The position numbers and the translations under genes were made by a program. A stretch of DNA of 64,000 bases, from the NCBI RefSeq assembly GCF_002082565.1, contig NZ_CP020562.1, positions 3,534,001-3,598,000 of the forward strand, in the 5' to 3' direction. Source of the DNA: Halomonas sp. GT. GTDB lineage: Bacteria > Pseudomonadota > Gammaproteobacteria > Pseudomonadales > Halomonadaceae. The notes under the pieces were generated by a model. The model did not search any database and was not told the DNA's origin. It saw only the letters and a list, made by a program, of their open reading frames with translations. Shown here piece after piece: positions 9,194 through 20,483 of the stretch; position 1 is the first letter of the stretch, and the number at the start of each line of letters is the position of its first letter.

Positions 9194-10102
9194 ATGGCAT
9201 CGTTAGGCCAAATGAGTGACTACGAAATCCGCTTAGTGCGTATTTTTAAAACAGTGGTTGAGTGCGGTGGTTTCACCGCTGCGGAAACTGCTTTAGGCAT
9301 CAGCCGGTCAGCCATTAGCCAGCATATGAATGACTTAGAAAGCAGGCTAGGCTTTTCGCTATGCCAACGTGGCCGAGGCGGGTTTAGTTTAACCGAAGAA
9401 GGCAAAGAGATTTACCAAGCGGGTTTAACACTACTGACCGCGCTCGAAGCCTTTAAAAGCGATGTCAATGCATTGCATCATACCATTAAGGGCGAACTAA
9501 ATATCGGCATCACCGATAACTTGGTTACCTTGCCCGCCATGCATGTTACTCATGCGCTCGCAGAGCTAACAGCGCCAAACCATGAAGTTACCGTTAATAT
9601 CCATATGGAACCTTCGGATGCCGTTATTCGAAGCGTGATGGATGGCCATTTGCATGTCGGCGTAGTACCCGCCGTTAATTTACCCACCAGCTTAGAAACA
9701 CACTTGTTATACGAGGAACCTTCGTTTCTTTACTGCGCAGCTGGCCACCCTCTGTTTAGTGAAACAGATGAAGCATTCACAGCTGAACAGATCGCCGCTT
9801 ATCCAGCGATAACACCTCGCTATCCACTCCCTAGTGATGCACGTGAAGCACACGAGGCGTTAAATTTACAAGCGTCTGCTTCTGATCGGGAAGGCGCTGC
9901 GTTTCTGATTCTCACTGGACGCTTTATCGGTTTTCTTCCAGAACATGTTGCCGCCCAATGGGTTAATGCCGATAAGATGCGCGCTGTACACCCTGCCACT
10001 CAGCATTATCAGATTCCGTTTGTTCTAATCACTCGTCATGACCGCCGCCCTAACCGCGTGGTAGATGCATTTTTAGGGTTTGTGAAAGGCACACAATCAT
10101 AA
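9194..10102 (+). CDS. LysR-family transcriptional regulator
   Basis: A 302-residue LysR regulator. The N-terminal winged helix-turn-helix (residues 8-67) contains GGFTAAETALGISRSAISQHMNDLE; a type 2 periplasmic-binding-protein effector domain follows (about 93-298). ATG 9194 has AGAGG 5 bp upstream. It sits convergent to the NCS1 permease and close to the pyrimidine-degradation operon, so it may control uracil or dihydrouracil use. That link is inferred only from position; LysR regulators usually control a divergent neighbour, and here the divergent neighbour is the cyclic-di-GMP gene. The stop codon lies inside the downstream terminator stem. Confidence 0.85.
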   Translation: MASLGQMSDYEIRLVRIFKTVVECGGFTAAETALGISRSAISQHMNDLESRLGFSLCQRGRGGFSLTEEGKEIYQAGLTLLTALEAFKSDVNALHHTIKGELNIGITDNLVTLPAMHVTHALAELTAPNHEVTVNIHMEPSDAVIRSVMDGHLHVGVVPAVNLPTSLETHLLYEEPSFLYCAAGHPLFSETDEAFTAEQIAAYPAITPRYPLPSDAREAHEALNLQASASDREGAAFLILTGRFIGFLPEHVAAQWVNADKMRAVHPATQHYQIPFVLITRHDRRPNRVVDAFLGFVKGTQS

Positions 10103-10129
10103 AAGCTCGGCTAAGTGCCGAGCTTTTAT
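10099..10129. terminator. Bidirectional intrinsic terminator
   Basis: A perfect 12-bp stem (ATAAAAGCTCGG and its complement) with a 7-base loop (10111-10117). A and T runs lie on both sides, so it can stop the LysR gene on plus and the NCS1 permease on minus. The LysR stop codon (10100-10102) is inside the left arm. Confidence 0.85.
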
Positions 10130-10156
10130 GATTAACGACGTATACACATAGCGCGT

Positions 10157-11674
10157 TTATGGCAGTTTTGCCGTCTCGCTGGCCATGTGTGGTGCGGGCC
10201 CTACCTGAGAAGACGATGTTAAAACGTGGCTGGCAGCAAAATAAACAATCGCACCAAGTGCAGACCCGGTAAACCAGCCATAGTCATAGAACCAGTTCAT
10301 GGTACCGGTTAACAACGAGATTAGCGTAAGTGCCACCGGCACGCCGAACGCGATAAAACCCGCCGCATTAACCGCAGGATAAGCATGGTTATCCATGTAT
10401 AAGCTAGGCACATCTAGGCGCTGCTTTTTAATTAGGAAATAGTCCACTGCCATGATGCCTGCGATGGGGCCAAGCAGACTGGAGTATCCTAGCAGCCAGT
10501 TTGAATACATCTGCTCAAGAGACACCCCTTGAGCAATGAGACCCGCTTTCTGCAAAAGGTCGTAGCCCATCAATAAAACACCCACAGCTCCGGTCATAAG
10601 AACTCCGCGGGTTTGGTTAATCAGCTTCGGGGCAATATTCTGGAAGTCATTCGTGGGAGACACAATGTTCGACGCAGTATTGGTGGAAATCGTGGCAATA
10701 ATGATTAGCAACATGGCAAGCACTACCCAGAAAGGGCTTTCGATATAGCCAATCAAACGCACTGGGTCAGCAACCGTCTGTCCCACTAGCGACTCAGACG
10801 CCGCCGTTAATACAACGCCTAACGCTGCAAAGAAGAACATTGTCAGCGGTAACCCAATCACTTGGCCAACAATTTGATCTTTTTGGCTTTTGGCAAACCG
10901 GCTGAAATCAGGAATGTTCAGCGACAACGTCGCCCAAAACCCCACCATCGCGGTTAACCCTGCAAAGAAATAGCCATATACCGACGCGCCTTCTGGACGC
11001 GAAGGCGGTTGCGCTAATAGCTCAGTCATCGACATATGCGGCCATGCCCACATCATTAACCCAATCCCCACAGCGAGCAGTAATGGCGCCGCTAAGGTTT
11101 CCAGCCACTTGATCGACTCAGCCCCACGAATGACCACGAGAAGATTCATTGCACCGAAGACAAAAAAGCCAATCACTTCACCTACCCCACCAAGCGCAGC
11201 CCAAGCAGGAACCAGTTCGGATAACAGAAGATGAATCGCCAAGCCGCCAAACATCGTCTGAATACCAAACCAGCCGCAGCCTACTAGAGCCCGCACCAAA
11301 CAAGGCACATTAGAACCTAAAATACCGAACGATGATCGCAGCACAACTGGAAAGGGAATACCAAATTTAGTGCCAGGAAAGGCATTTAGAGTGAGCGGAA
11401 TCAGAACAATCACGTTGGCTAGAAAAATGGCAAAAAGCGCCTCCCCCACACTCAGGCCGAAGTAGGCGGTTAACACACCCCCCAACGTGTAGGTAGGCAC
11501 ACAAATCGACATGCCCACCCAAAGTGCGGCAATGTTCCATTTGCTCCAGGTGCGCTCACTCGCCTGAGTGGGCGCAATATCTTTATTGAAACGAGGGCTA
11601 TCACCTACGTCTTTACCTACGTCGAGTTCAATTAACCCCTCTCTGTCCACCATTCGGGATGTTGAGCCAGTCAT
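10157..11674 (-). CDS. NCS1-family nucleobase:cation symporter (uracil/hydantoin/allantoin-type)
   Basis: A 505-residue inner-membrane permease with about 12 hydrophobic segments. NCS1 landmarks are WNIAALWVGMSICVPTYTLG at the first membrane segment, FPVVLRSSFGILGSNVPCLVRALVGCGWFGIQTMFGG, the LSLNIPDFSRFAKSQ motif, and STNTASNIVSPTNDFQNIAP. ATG 11674 has AGGAG 5 bp upstream. It lies divergent from the reductive pyrimidine operon, so uracil, thymine or a dihydropyrimidine/hydantoin is the likely cargo. The substrate cannot be decided from sequence alone. Confidence 0.88.
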   Translation of the reverse strand: MTGSTSRMVDREGLIELDVGKDVGDSPRFNKDIAPTQASERTWSKWNIAALWVGMSICVPTYTLGGVLTAYFGLSVGEALFAIFLANVIVLIPLTLNAFPGTKFGIPFPVVLRSSFGILGSNVPCLVRALVGCGWFGIQTMFGGLAIHLLLSELVPAWAALGGVGEVIGFFVFGAMNLLVVIRGAESIKWLETLAAPLLLAVGIGLMMWAWPHMSMTELLAQPPSRPEGASVYGYFFAGLTAMVGFWATLSLNIPDFSRFAKSQKDQIVGQVIGLPLTMFFFAALGVVLTAASESLVGQTVADPVRLIGYIESPFWVVLAMLLIIIATISTNTASNIVSPTNDFQNIAPKLINQTRGVLMTGAVGVLLMGYDLLQKAGLIAQGVSLEQMYSNWLLGYSSLLGPIAGIMAVDYFLIKKQRLDVPSLYMDNHAYPAVNAAGFIAFGVPVALTLISLLTGTMNWFYDYGWFTGSALGAIVYFAASHVLTSSSQVGPAPHMASETAKLP

Positions 11675-12249
11675 ATAGTCTCCTCAGCAGTGCTGTTGCC
11701 CATTATAGTCACGGTGTCAGTCTTTCAAGAGCAATAAGCGTGCCTAAAACAAAAGCACAACCACTAACCCATTGATCAAAAGCTGACTTATCAGGCAGAC
11801 ATACACATACTTTTAGCGTGATTTTTGTTATTCGCCTTTTAGCTATTAAAAGCCATTAATAAGCGTAGCTATTTAAATAAAATACGCACCAAAAAGATGC
11901 AAAAAAAATATAAAAACTCAAAATAAAATAACACAACTATATGTTTTAAAAACAAAAATAAAACATCACCAAGATTGAACAGTATTTCACCAACTTAGCA
12001 AAATCATCACTAAAAATAATAAAAACATTAAAAAATCAAAGAGTTAAACAAATCATTTAAAATTATCAAAAAACACTTGAAACAACACCTAACAAAGGAC
12101 TATGTTCAAAAAGCTGTCAATAATGACAACTTTACAAAAACAATAAGACGCCGCTGCACGCCACGTGACCACAAACTTGTTACTTGACCAGTAACGTACC
12201 GACATGCACATACATGCGGTTGGCGCGTATGACCTGAGAGGGCTGTTCC
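11675..12249. promoter_or_regulatory. AT-rich divergent promoter region of the NCS1 permease and pyrimidine operon
   Basis: A 575-bp gap, the longest in the window without a gene. From about 11820 to 12130 it is very AT-rich, with many A-tracts, unlike the rest of the window. I see no credible protein or structured RNA. An inverted repeat GTTACT (12179-12184), 5 bases, AGTAAC (12190-12195) lies about 55 bp before the first gene and contains TTGACCA, which equals one half of the E. coli RutR box; the other half does not match. It probably carries both promoters and regulator or nucleoid-protein sites. Confidence 0.5.
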
Positions 12250-14587
<2,338 letters not shown>

Positions 14588-14625
14588 GCAACTCCTCAAC
14601 AAAAGCAAAAAAGCCAACAGGAGAG

Positions 14626-16011
14626 ATGACCGTGAATCACTCACTTGATCACCTGCCCAGCGCACAAGAGGTCGGCACCTACGACCCACCAACGCTGGCA
14701 AGCAACTTTAGCGACCTTCATCCGCCGTTAACCCACCGCCAAGCAATGATTGAAAGCCAGCGCTGCTTGTACTGTTTCGACGCCCCCTGCGTTGAGGCGT
14801 GTCCATCGGATATTGATATCCCAAGCTTTATTCGCCAAATCAGCGAAAACAACATTAATGGCGCAGCAGAAACCATTCTGGAAGCCAACATTCTTGGCGG
14901 CAGTTGCGCCCGAGTGTGCCCCACTGAAATCCTCTGCGAGCGTAGCTGTGTACGCAACCATGATGCAGAGTGCCAGCCCGTATTAATTGGCCTGTTGCAG
15001 CGCCACGCCACTGACCATATGCAGTTCGAAAGCCACCCGTTTAAGCGGGCGGCTAACAGCGGCCGACATATCGCCGTGGTAGGCGCGGGCCCCGCTGGCC
15101 TTTCTTGTGCTCACCGCTTGGCAATGCTGGGCCATCAGGTGACCATTTTCGAGGCCGAACAAAAACCAGGCGGACTGAATGAGTACGGTATCGCCCGCTA
15201 TAAGATGACCGACGATTTCGCACGCAAAGAAGTGGAGTTTTTACTCGAAATCGGCGGCATTGAGCTTCGGTACGGCCAGCGCCTTGGTGATAATTTGTCG
15301 CTTGCGACGCTGCATCAGCAGTTTGATAGCGTTTTCCTCGGCTTAGGTCTTGGTGCCAGCCGTGCCTTAGGGCTCACTGGGGATGATTCTCCCGGCTTAA
15401 TACCAGCCGTTGACTACATTAAAACCCTGCGCCAAACCAAAGACCTTGGCAGCTTACCTGTCGCCAAGCGCTGCATTGTGATCGGTGCAGGTAATACCGC
15501 CATTGATATGGCGACTCAAATGGCTCGCCTAGGCGCGACAGAGGTAACGCTAGTCTACCGCCGTGGCACAGAGGCGATGTCCGCTACCGATCATGAGCAA
15601 GAAATTGCCAAAGCGAACGGCGTACGCATGGTGACGTGGGCCCAGCCAGACGAAATTTTATTGGATGACCAAGGGCGCGTGGCGGGTATGCGTTTTGCCA
15701 AGACCCACGACCAAGCTGGTCAGTTAACACCCACTGGTGAAACATTCGACCTTGCCGCCGATGCCATCTTCAAGGCGATTGGCCAAGGCTTTGATAGCGC
15801 TAGCCTGACGGATGAAGCCGCCAGAGAGCTTGCCCGCGACGGCGAACGTATCCAAGTTGATGCATTCTTCCGCACCTCAATGCCCAATGTTTACGCGGGT
15901 GGCGACTGCGTCAACTCCGGCCAAGATCTCACCGTTCAAGCCGTTCAACACGGCAAACTGGCTGCCCATGCCATTCACCAAGCGCTTGCCGCCAAGCAGG
16001 AGGCCGCATGA
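14626..16011 (+). CDS. preT: NAD-dependent dihydropyrimidine dehydrogenase, subunit PreT
   Basis: The electron-input subunit of the bacterial dihydropyrimidine dehydrogenase. The N-terminal [4Fe-4S] region has CLYCFDAPCVEACPSDIDIP and GGSCARVCPTEILCERSCVR (residues 45-108). The FAD fold has VVGAGPAGLSCAHRLAMLGH, a second dinucleotide fold IGAGNTAIDMATQMARLG binds NAD(P)H, and VYAGGDCVNSG is the C-terminal FAD motif. Length is 461 residues from ATG 14626; GTG 14632 sits at a better distance from AGGAG (14619-14623) and may be the real start. The stop overlaps preA by 4 bp. PreT alone cannot reduce uracil; it works with PreA. Confidence 0.94.
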   Translation: MTVNHSLDHLPSAQEVGTYDPPTLASNFSDLHPPLTHRQAMIESQRCLYCFDAPCVEACPSDIDIPSFIRQISENNINGAAETILEANILGGSCARVCPTEILCERSCVRNHDAECQPVLIGLLQRHATDHMQFESHPFKRAANSGRHIAVVGAGPAGLSCAHRLAMLGHQVTIFEAEQKPGGLNEYGIARYKMTDDFARKEVEFLLEIGGIELRYGQRLGDNLSLATLHQQFDSVFLGLGLGASRALGLTGDDSPGLIPAVDYIKTLRQTKDLGSLPVAKRCIVIGAGNTAIDMATQMARLGATEVTLVYRRGTEAMSATDHEQEIAKANGVRMVTWAQPDEILLDDQGRVAGMRFAKTHDQAGQLTPTGETFDLAADAIFKAIGQGFDSASLTDEAARELARDGERIQVDAFFRTSMPNVYAGGDCVNSGQDLTVQAVQHGKLAAHAIHQALAAKQEAA

Positions 16012-17342
16012 ACACACTCCCTTTCACACTACCGGGTAAGAAAAATAGCGGCGACAGCGTGGTGAACGGCATTGACCTGTCGGTGAATTTTGCGGGCATC
16101 AAAGCCCCGAACCCATTCTGGCTAGCCTCTGCCCCACCCACGGATAAAGCCTATAACGTAGTACGCGCCTATGAAGCGGGCTGGGGCGGCGTCGTCTGGA
16201 AAACCCTTGGCGAAGAGCCACCTGCGGTGAATGTCTCTTCACGTTACTCTGCCCACTATGGCAAAAACCGCGAGGTGATCGGCTTCAATAATATCGAGCT
16301 CATTACCGATCGCTCGCTGGAGATCAATCTTCAAGAAATCACCCAGGTGAAAAAAGACTGGCCCGACCGAGCGCTGATTGTCTCCATTATGGTGCCCTGT
16401 AACGAAGAAGCCTGGGCACATATTTTGCCACTGGTGGAAGCAACTGGCGCAGATGGCATTGAGCTAAACCTGGGCTGTCCCCATGGCATGCCGGAACGCG
16501 GCATGGGTGCAGCCGTCGGCCAAAACCCCGACCTCATCGAAAAAGTCGCTTACTGGTGTAAGAAGCACTATTCCAAACCGGTGATTGTAAAACTCACACC
16601 CAATATCACCGACATTCGGGTAGGTGCCCAAGCGGCACTACGGGGTGGCGCCGATGCGGTGTCGCTGATTAACACCATCAACTCCATCACTAGCATCGAC
16701 CTGGACAATATGGTCGCAAAGCCCACGGTAGGCCATCAAAGCACTCACGGCGGCTACTGCGGCAGCGCCGTAAAACCTATCGCACTGAATATGGTGGCGG
16801 AAATCGCCCGCGACCCAGCCACGGCCGAACTACCACTGTCTGGCATCGGGGGAATTTCCAACTGGCGGGACGCTGCAGAGTTCGTTGCCCTAGGCGCAGG
16901 TAGCGTGCAGGTATGTACCGCTGCAATGCTCAATGGCTTTCGCATTGTGGAAGAGATGAAGGATGGTCTTTCACGCTGGATGGCAGAAAAAGGCTACGAC
17001 TCTATTGAATCGTTCTCTCGCAAAGCGGTGCCACAAACCACTGATTGGAAGCACCTAGACATCAACTTCAAAACCATTGCGAAGATTGATCAGGACTTGT
17101 GCATTGAGTGCGGCCGCTGTTATATCGCTTGCGAGGACACCTCCCACCAATCGATTGCCAAGCTCACCGAACAAGATGGCGCGCGCCGTTACGAGGTAAT
17201 CGAAGACGAGTGCGTTGGCTGTAACTTATGCCAAATCACCTGCCCAGTGGAAAACTGCATCACCATGGTGCCCCAAGAAACGGGGAAACCGTTCCTAGCC
17301 TGGGACAACGACCCACGCAACCCCTTCCGCGTCGCGTCTTGA
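16008..17342 (+). CDS. preA: NAD-dependent dihydropyrimidine dehydrogenase, subunit PreA
   Basis: The FMN-containing catalytic subunit that reduces uracil and thymine. The N-terminal dihydroorotate-dehydrogenase-like barrel has NPFWLASAPPTDKAYNVVRA, GWGGVVWKTLGEE, ELNLGCPHGMPERGMGAAVG (catalytic-loop Cys) and SGIGGISNWRDAAEFVALGA. A C-terminal ferredoxin domain carries two clusters, CIECGRCYIACEDT and CVGCNLCQITCPVENC. The 444-residue length is normal. ATG 16008 overlaps the preT stop (ATGA). It is the last gene of the operon and is followed by a strong hairpin. Confidence 0.95.
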   Translation: MNTLPFTLPGKKNSGDSVVNGIDLSVNFAGIKAPNPFWLASAPPTDKAYNVVRAYEAGWGGVVWKTLGEEPPAVNVSSRYSAHYGKNREVIGFNNIELITDRSLEINLQEITQVKKDWPDRALIVSIMVPCNEEAWAHILPLVEATGADGIELNLGCPHGMPERGMGAAVGQNPDLIEKVAYWCKKHYSKPVIVKLTPNITDIRVGAQAALRGGADAVSLINTINSITSIDLDNMVAKPTVGHQSTHGGYCGSAVKPIALNMVAEIARDPATAELPLSGIGGISNWRDAAEFVALGAGSVQVCTAAMLNGFRIVEEMKDGLSRWMAEKGYDSIESFSRKAVPQTTDWKHLDINFKTIAKIDQDLCIECGRCYIACEDTSHQSIAKLTEQDGARRYEVIEDECVGCNLCQITCPVENCITMVPQETGKPFLAWDNDPRNPFRVAS

Positions 17343-17374
17343 AACATTCGCCACGCTTCAATGTTAGTAATGGC

Positions 17375-17398
17375 ACCGCCCTCTTTAGTGAGGGCGGT
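17375..17398 (+). terminator. Hairpin terminator after preA
   Basis: Perfect 9-bp GC-rich stem ACCGCCCTC/GAGGGCGGT with loop TTTAGT, 33 bp after the preA stop. No clear T-run follows on plus, so it may work with Rho or mainly protect RNA ends. The convergent RND pump gene ends 40 bp further on. Confidence 0.65.
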
Positions 17399-17437
17399 CG
17401 TACATTATGTCTTCGTTGGAGGACGACAAATGCTCTC

Positions 17438-20400
17438 TTAGTCCTTATGAATCTTGATCTGGTAAAGCACGCAATAAATCACCGGCAGTACGATCAGGGT
17501 GAGCAGCGTGGCGACACCGAGACCACCAATCAACGCGACCGCCATGCTGGCGAAGAATGCATCACTAATCAGCGGGATAAGCCCCAGCATGGTGGTTAGC
17601 GCAGCCATTGAAACGGGTCGCACACGGCTAATGGCGGCGCGCACCACTGCGTGATAGCGGTCTTTGTGTAACGGCAGTTGCACATTGATCTCTTCTACCA
17701 GAACAATGGCATTCTTGATCACCATCCCGATCAAACTCAGCGTGCCCAGCAACGCCATGAACGAGAAGGGCATCCCCGTTAACAGAAGCGCAGCGACTAC
17801 CCCGACAATAGTCAGCGGCACCAAAAACCAGATCGCCAACGGCTGACGGAAGTTATTAAACAGCACCACCGTGATAATGAACATCATCACCAACCCAAGT
17901 GGCAGCGACGCAAATAAGCCGCTCTGGGCTTCACCGGCGGTCTCAAATTCACCGCCCCACTCAAGCCGATAACCGGGTGGCAATTCAAGCGCTTCTACTT
18001 GGGATCGAACTTGAGCCAATACGCTAGCCGCCGTCACACCACTGAGCGGGTCTGGTTCACCATACACCGCCAGCATGCGCTCTCGGTCGCGGCGCATGAT
18101 TAGTGGATCGGCTACCTGGGTCGTCACATCGCGCATCACTTGATCCGCAGTGATGTAACGCCCCTGTTCGGCGCTCCATACGTTTAGCGACCCTATGTTG
18201 TCGATATCGTTGCGCTGCTCAGGTATCGCTCTGGCAACGATCGGGATCAGGTCGCTGCCGTCACGGTAGATGCCCACCTGGCTACCACTGGTACTCAGCG
18301 CCAGTGTGGCCGCCAGATTCTCACGTGTGACGCCCAGGCGTCGTGCCGTGTCTTCTGCAAAAATAGGCACTACGGCCTGAACACGGTTACGCCAGTTGGT
18401 ACGTACACTGGCCATATTGGACGTATCACTAAACAGCGCCGCAACCTGATCACCTAGCTGGCGTAATACGGCGGGGTCGCTGCCGTAAAGCCTTGCTTCG
18501 ATCTTAGCTTTCGGGGCAGGGCCGACTTCCAACGGGGCAATTTTATAGTCGATATCGCTATGATCGCGTTGTAGTACTGCTTCGATATCTGCCATGCGCG
18601 CTTGCTGCGTCGCTTTGTTATCGGTTTCGACAATTAGCTGTGAATAGCTGGCAAAGCGATCTTCCGGCGCATAGGTCAGGGTAAAGCGCTGAGCACCACC
18701 ACCAACAACGGTGGTGAGGTGGCGGACGCCTTCCATGTCCATGACCACCTCTTCCAACTCAGCCACCCGCCGCTGGGTTTCCAGAATATCGGTGCCTTCT
18801 GGCGTGCGGTAATCGACAAAGAAGATGGGCGTATTGGAGGCCGGGAAAAAGGCATTTTTGACCGAGCCAAAGCCAACAACTGCGCCTGCCAGAATGGCTA
18901 TCACCAGACCAAGTGTTAGCCAACGCAGCCGGATACCCGCCACAATCACGCGGCTAAATACGCGGTACACCACGCCGTTATACGGGTCTTCGTCTCCGCT
19001 ACTGGGGGCTACATTGCGAAACAGCAGTTTGAAATAGAAAGGCGTGAGCGTCAGCGCTGTCAGCCAACTTAGCAGCAATGAATACAGCAATACATAGAAC
19101 AGCGAGCCGATAAATTCACCGGTGGTATCCGGCGACAACCCAATTGGAGCAAAGGCGGCAACCGCAATCAACGTTGCTGCCAGCAGCGGCCAGGCATTTT
19201 GTTTAACCACCTGATGCGCCGACTCACGAATACTTTGGCCACGCTTTAGGCCAACCAGCATGCCTTCAGTGACCACAATGGCGTTATCGACCAACATGCC
19301 CAACGCTATTATCAGTGCCCCCAGCGAGATCTTTTCCAACTGCAAGCCGTGGATGCGCATCAGCATAAAGGTGCCAATAATGGTAATCAGCAGAATAAAG
19401 CCCATCAGCAGGCCGCTGCGCCAGCCCATAAACAGCATTAGCACCACTATCACAATGGCAACCGCCTGAATCAGGCTGATTAGGAAACCAGATACAGCAT
19501 CGTCCACCACACTCGGCTGGTCATAGACCACGTTGAGTTCCATCCCCAACGGTGTGCGTGCTTCTAGTTCGTCTAGCCGCTGCTCAAGGCGCTCTCCTAC
19601 TTCGACCACGTTAACGCCGCTTTCAAATGAGATGCCCAGGGAAATAGCTGGCCGCCCCATATCGCGGTAAAGCTGCTGTGGTTGCTCTGTTAAGCCACGG
19701 GAAACCTCCGCGATATCGCTCAGCCTTACCAGCTCGCCGTTACCTTCACTAACGATTAACGCGCGTAAATCATCAATATTGGCGGAACTACCCGAAGGCG
19801 TTACTCGGAAGCGCTGGCCTGCCTGCTTTAAGTGACCCGAATCCACTACCGCATTTTGAGTATCAAGCAATTGCTGAAGTGAACTTAGCGGGATGTTCAG
19901 CGCACGTAGCCGCTCTCGGTCAACTTCAATGAAAATGCGCTCCTCTCTTACCCCAGCCAGCGACACCTTTTCAACACCATCGACCAAAGCAAGCTCACGC
20001 TTAAGAAACTCGGCATGGCCTTTTAAGTCCGGCATGGCGTAGCCGTCACCAGTCAGGTTAATCATCAAGCCGAACACATCGCCAAAATCATCGTTAACCC
20101 GTGACTGACTAGCACCGGGCGGCAAGGCGGCCTGAGCATCGCCCACTTTACGGCGTAGTGAATCCCATAGCTGCTGAAGCTCATCGTTTTGCACCGTGCT
20201 TTGCAGCTCGACGGTGATTTGAGAAAACCCATCAGAACTCACTGAGCTGATGCGTTTAATCGAAGGCATTTCTTGAATGGCTTCTTCTAGCGTCGAAGTG
20301 ACTTCCTGCTCTACCTCTTCTGGCGTAGCACCAGGATACTGGGTGGTGACCAGTGCATTACGAATGGTGAATTCAGGAAACTCAAGCTGCCCCATGCCGG

Positions 20401-20482
20401 TGAAAGCAAGCGCCCCACCCACTAGCAACACCACGGTCATTAAGTAACTCGCGGCTCGGTGGCGTAAGAAGTAATCAACCAT
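17438..20482 (-). CDS. RND multidrug efflux pump, inner-membrane subunit
   Basis: A 1014-residue HAE1/AcrB-type proton-driven exporter. It starts MVDYFLRHRAASYLMTVVLL, has the first periplasmic block with QYPGATPEEVEQEVTSTLEE, and the TM4 relay segment GMLVDNAIVVTEGM, which has Asp then Asn where AcrB has two Asp, plus TM10 GMVIKNAIVLVEEINV with the conserved Lys. The family plan of 12 membrane segments and two large periplasmic loops is visible. ATG 20482 is 1 bp after the adaptor stop, so the two are cotranscribed and coupled. No outer-membrane factor is encoded here. Likely repressed by the TetR regulator at 21731. Substrate unknown. Confidence 0.92.
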   Translation of the reverse strand: MVDYFLRHRAASYLMTVVLLVGGALAFTGMGQLEFPEFTIRNALVTTQYPGATPEEVEQEVTSTLEEAIQEMPSIKRISSVSSDGFSQITVELQSTVQNDELQQLWDSLRRKVGDAQAALPPGASQSRVNDDFGDVFGLMINLTGDGYAMPDLKGHAEFLKRELALVDGVEKVSLAGVREERIFIEVDRERLRALNIPLSSLQQLLDTQNAVVDSGHLKQAGQRFRVTPSGSSANIDDLRALIVSEGNGELVRLSDIAEVSRGLTEQPQQLYRDMGRPAISLGISFESGVNVVEVGERLEQRLDELEARTPLGMELNVVYDQPSVVDDAVSGFLISLIQAVAIVIVVLMLFMGWRSGLLMGFILLITIIGTFMLMRIHGLQLEKISLGALIIALGMLVDNAIVVTEGMLVGLKRGQSIRESAHQVVKQNAWPLLAATLIAVAAFAPIGLSPDTTGEFIGSLFYVLLYSLLLSWLTALTLTPFYFKLLFRNVAPSSGDEDPYNGVVYRVFSRVIVAGIRLRWLTLGLVIAILAGAVVGFGSVKNAFFPASNTPIFFVDYRTPEGTDILETQRRVAELEEVVMDMEGVRHLTTVVGGGAQRFTLTYAPEDRFASYSQLIVETDNKATQQARMADIEAVLQRDHSDIDYKIAPLEVGPAPKAKIEARLYGSDPAVLRQLGDQVAALFSDTSNMASVRTNWRNRVQAVVPIFAEDTARRLGVTRENLAATLALSTSGSQVGIYRDGSDLIPIVARAIPEQRNDIDNIGSLNVWSAEQGRYITADQVMRDVTTQVADPLIMRRDRERMLAVYGEPDPLSGVTAASVLAQVRSQVEALELPPGYRLEWGGEFETAGEAQSGLFASLPLGLVMMFIITVVLFNNFRQPLAIWFLVPLTIVGVVAALLLTGMPFSFMALLGTLSLIGMVIKNAIVLVEEINVQLPLHKDRYHAVVRAAISRVRPVSMAALTTMLGLIPLISDAFFASMAVALIGGLGVATLLTLIVLPVIYCVLYQIKIHKD

Positions 20483-20483
20483 C

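Noticed and set aside
11820..12130. AT-rich island as a mobile element or phage remnant
   Set aside because: No transposase, integrase, terminal repeats or target duplications are seen; it is simply a long divergent promoter gap.
12184..12190. TTGACCA as a RutR box before the pyrimidine operon
   Set aside because: Only one half-site matches the E. coli consensus; the second half is absent, so it is kept only as part of the inverted repeat.
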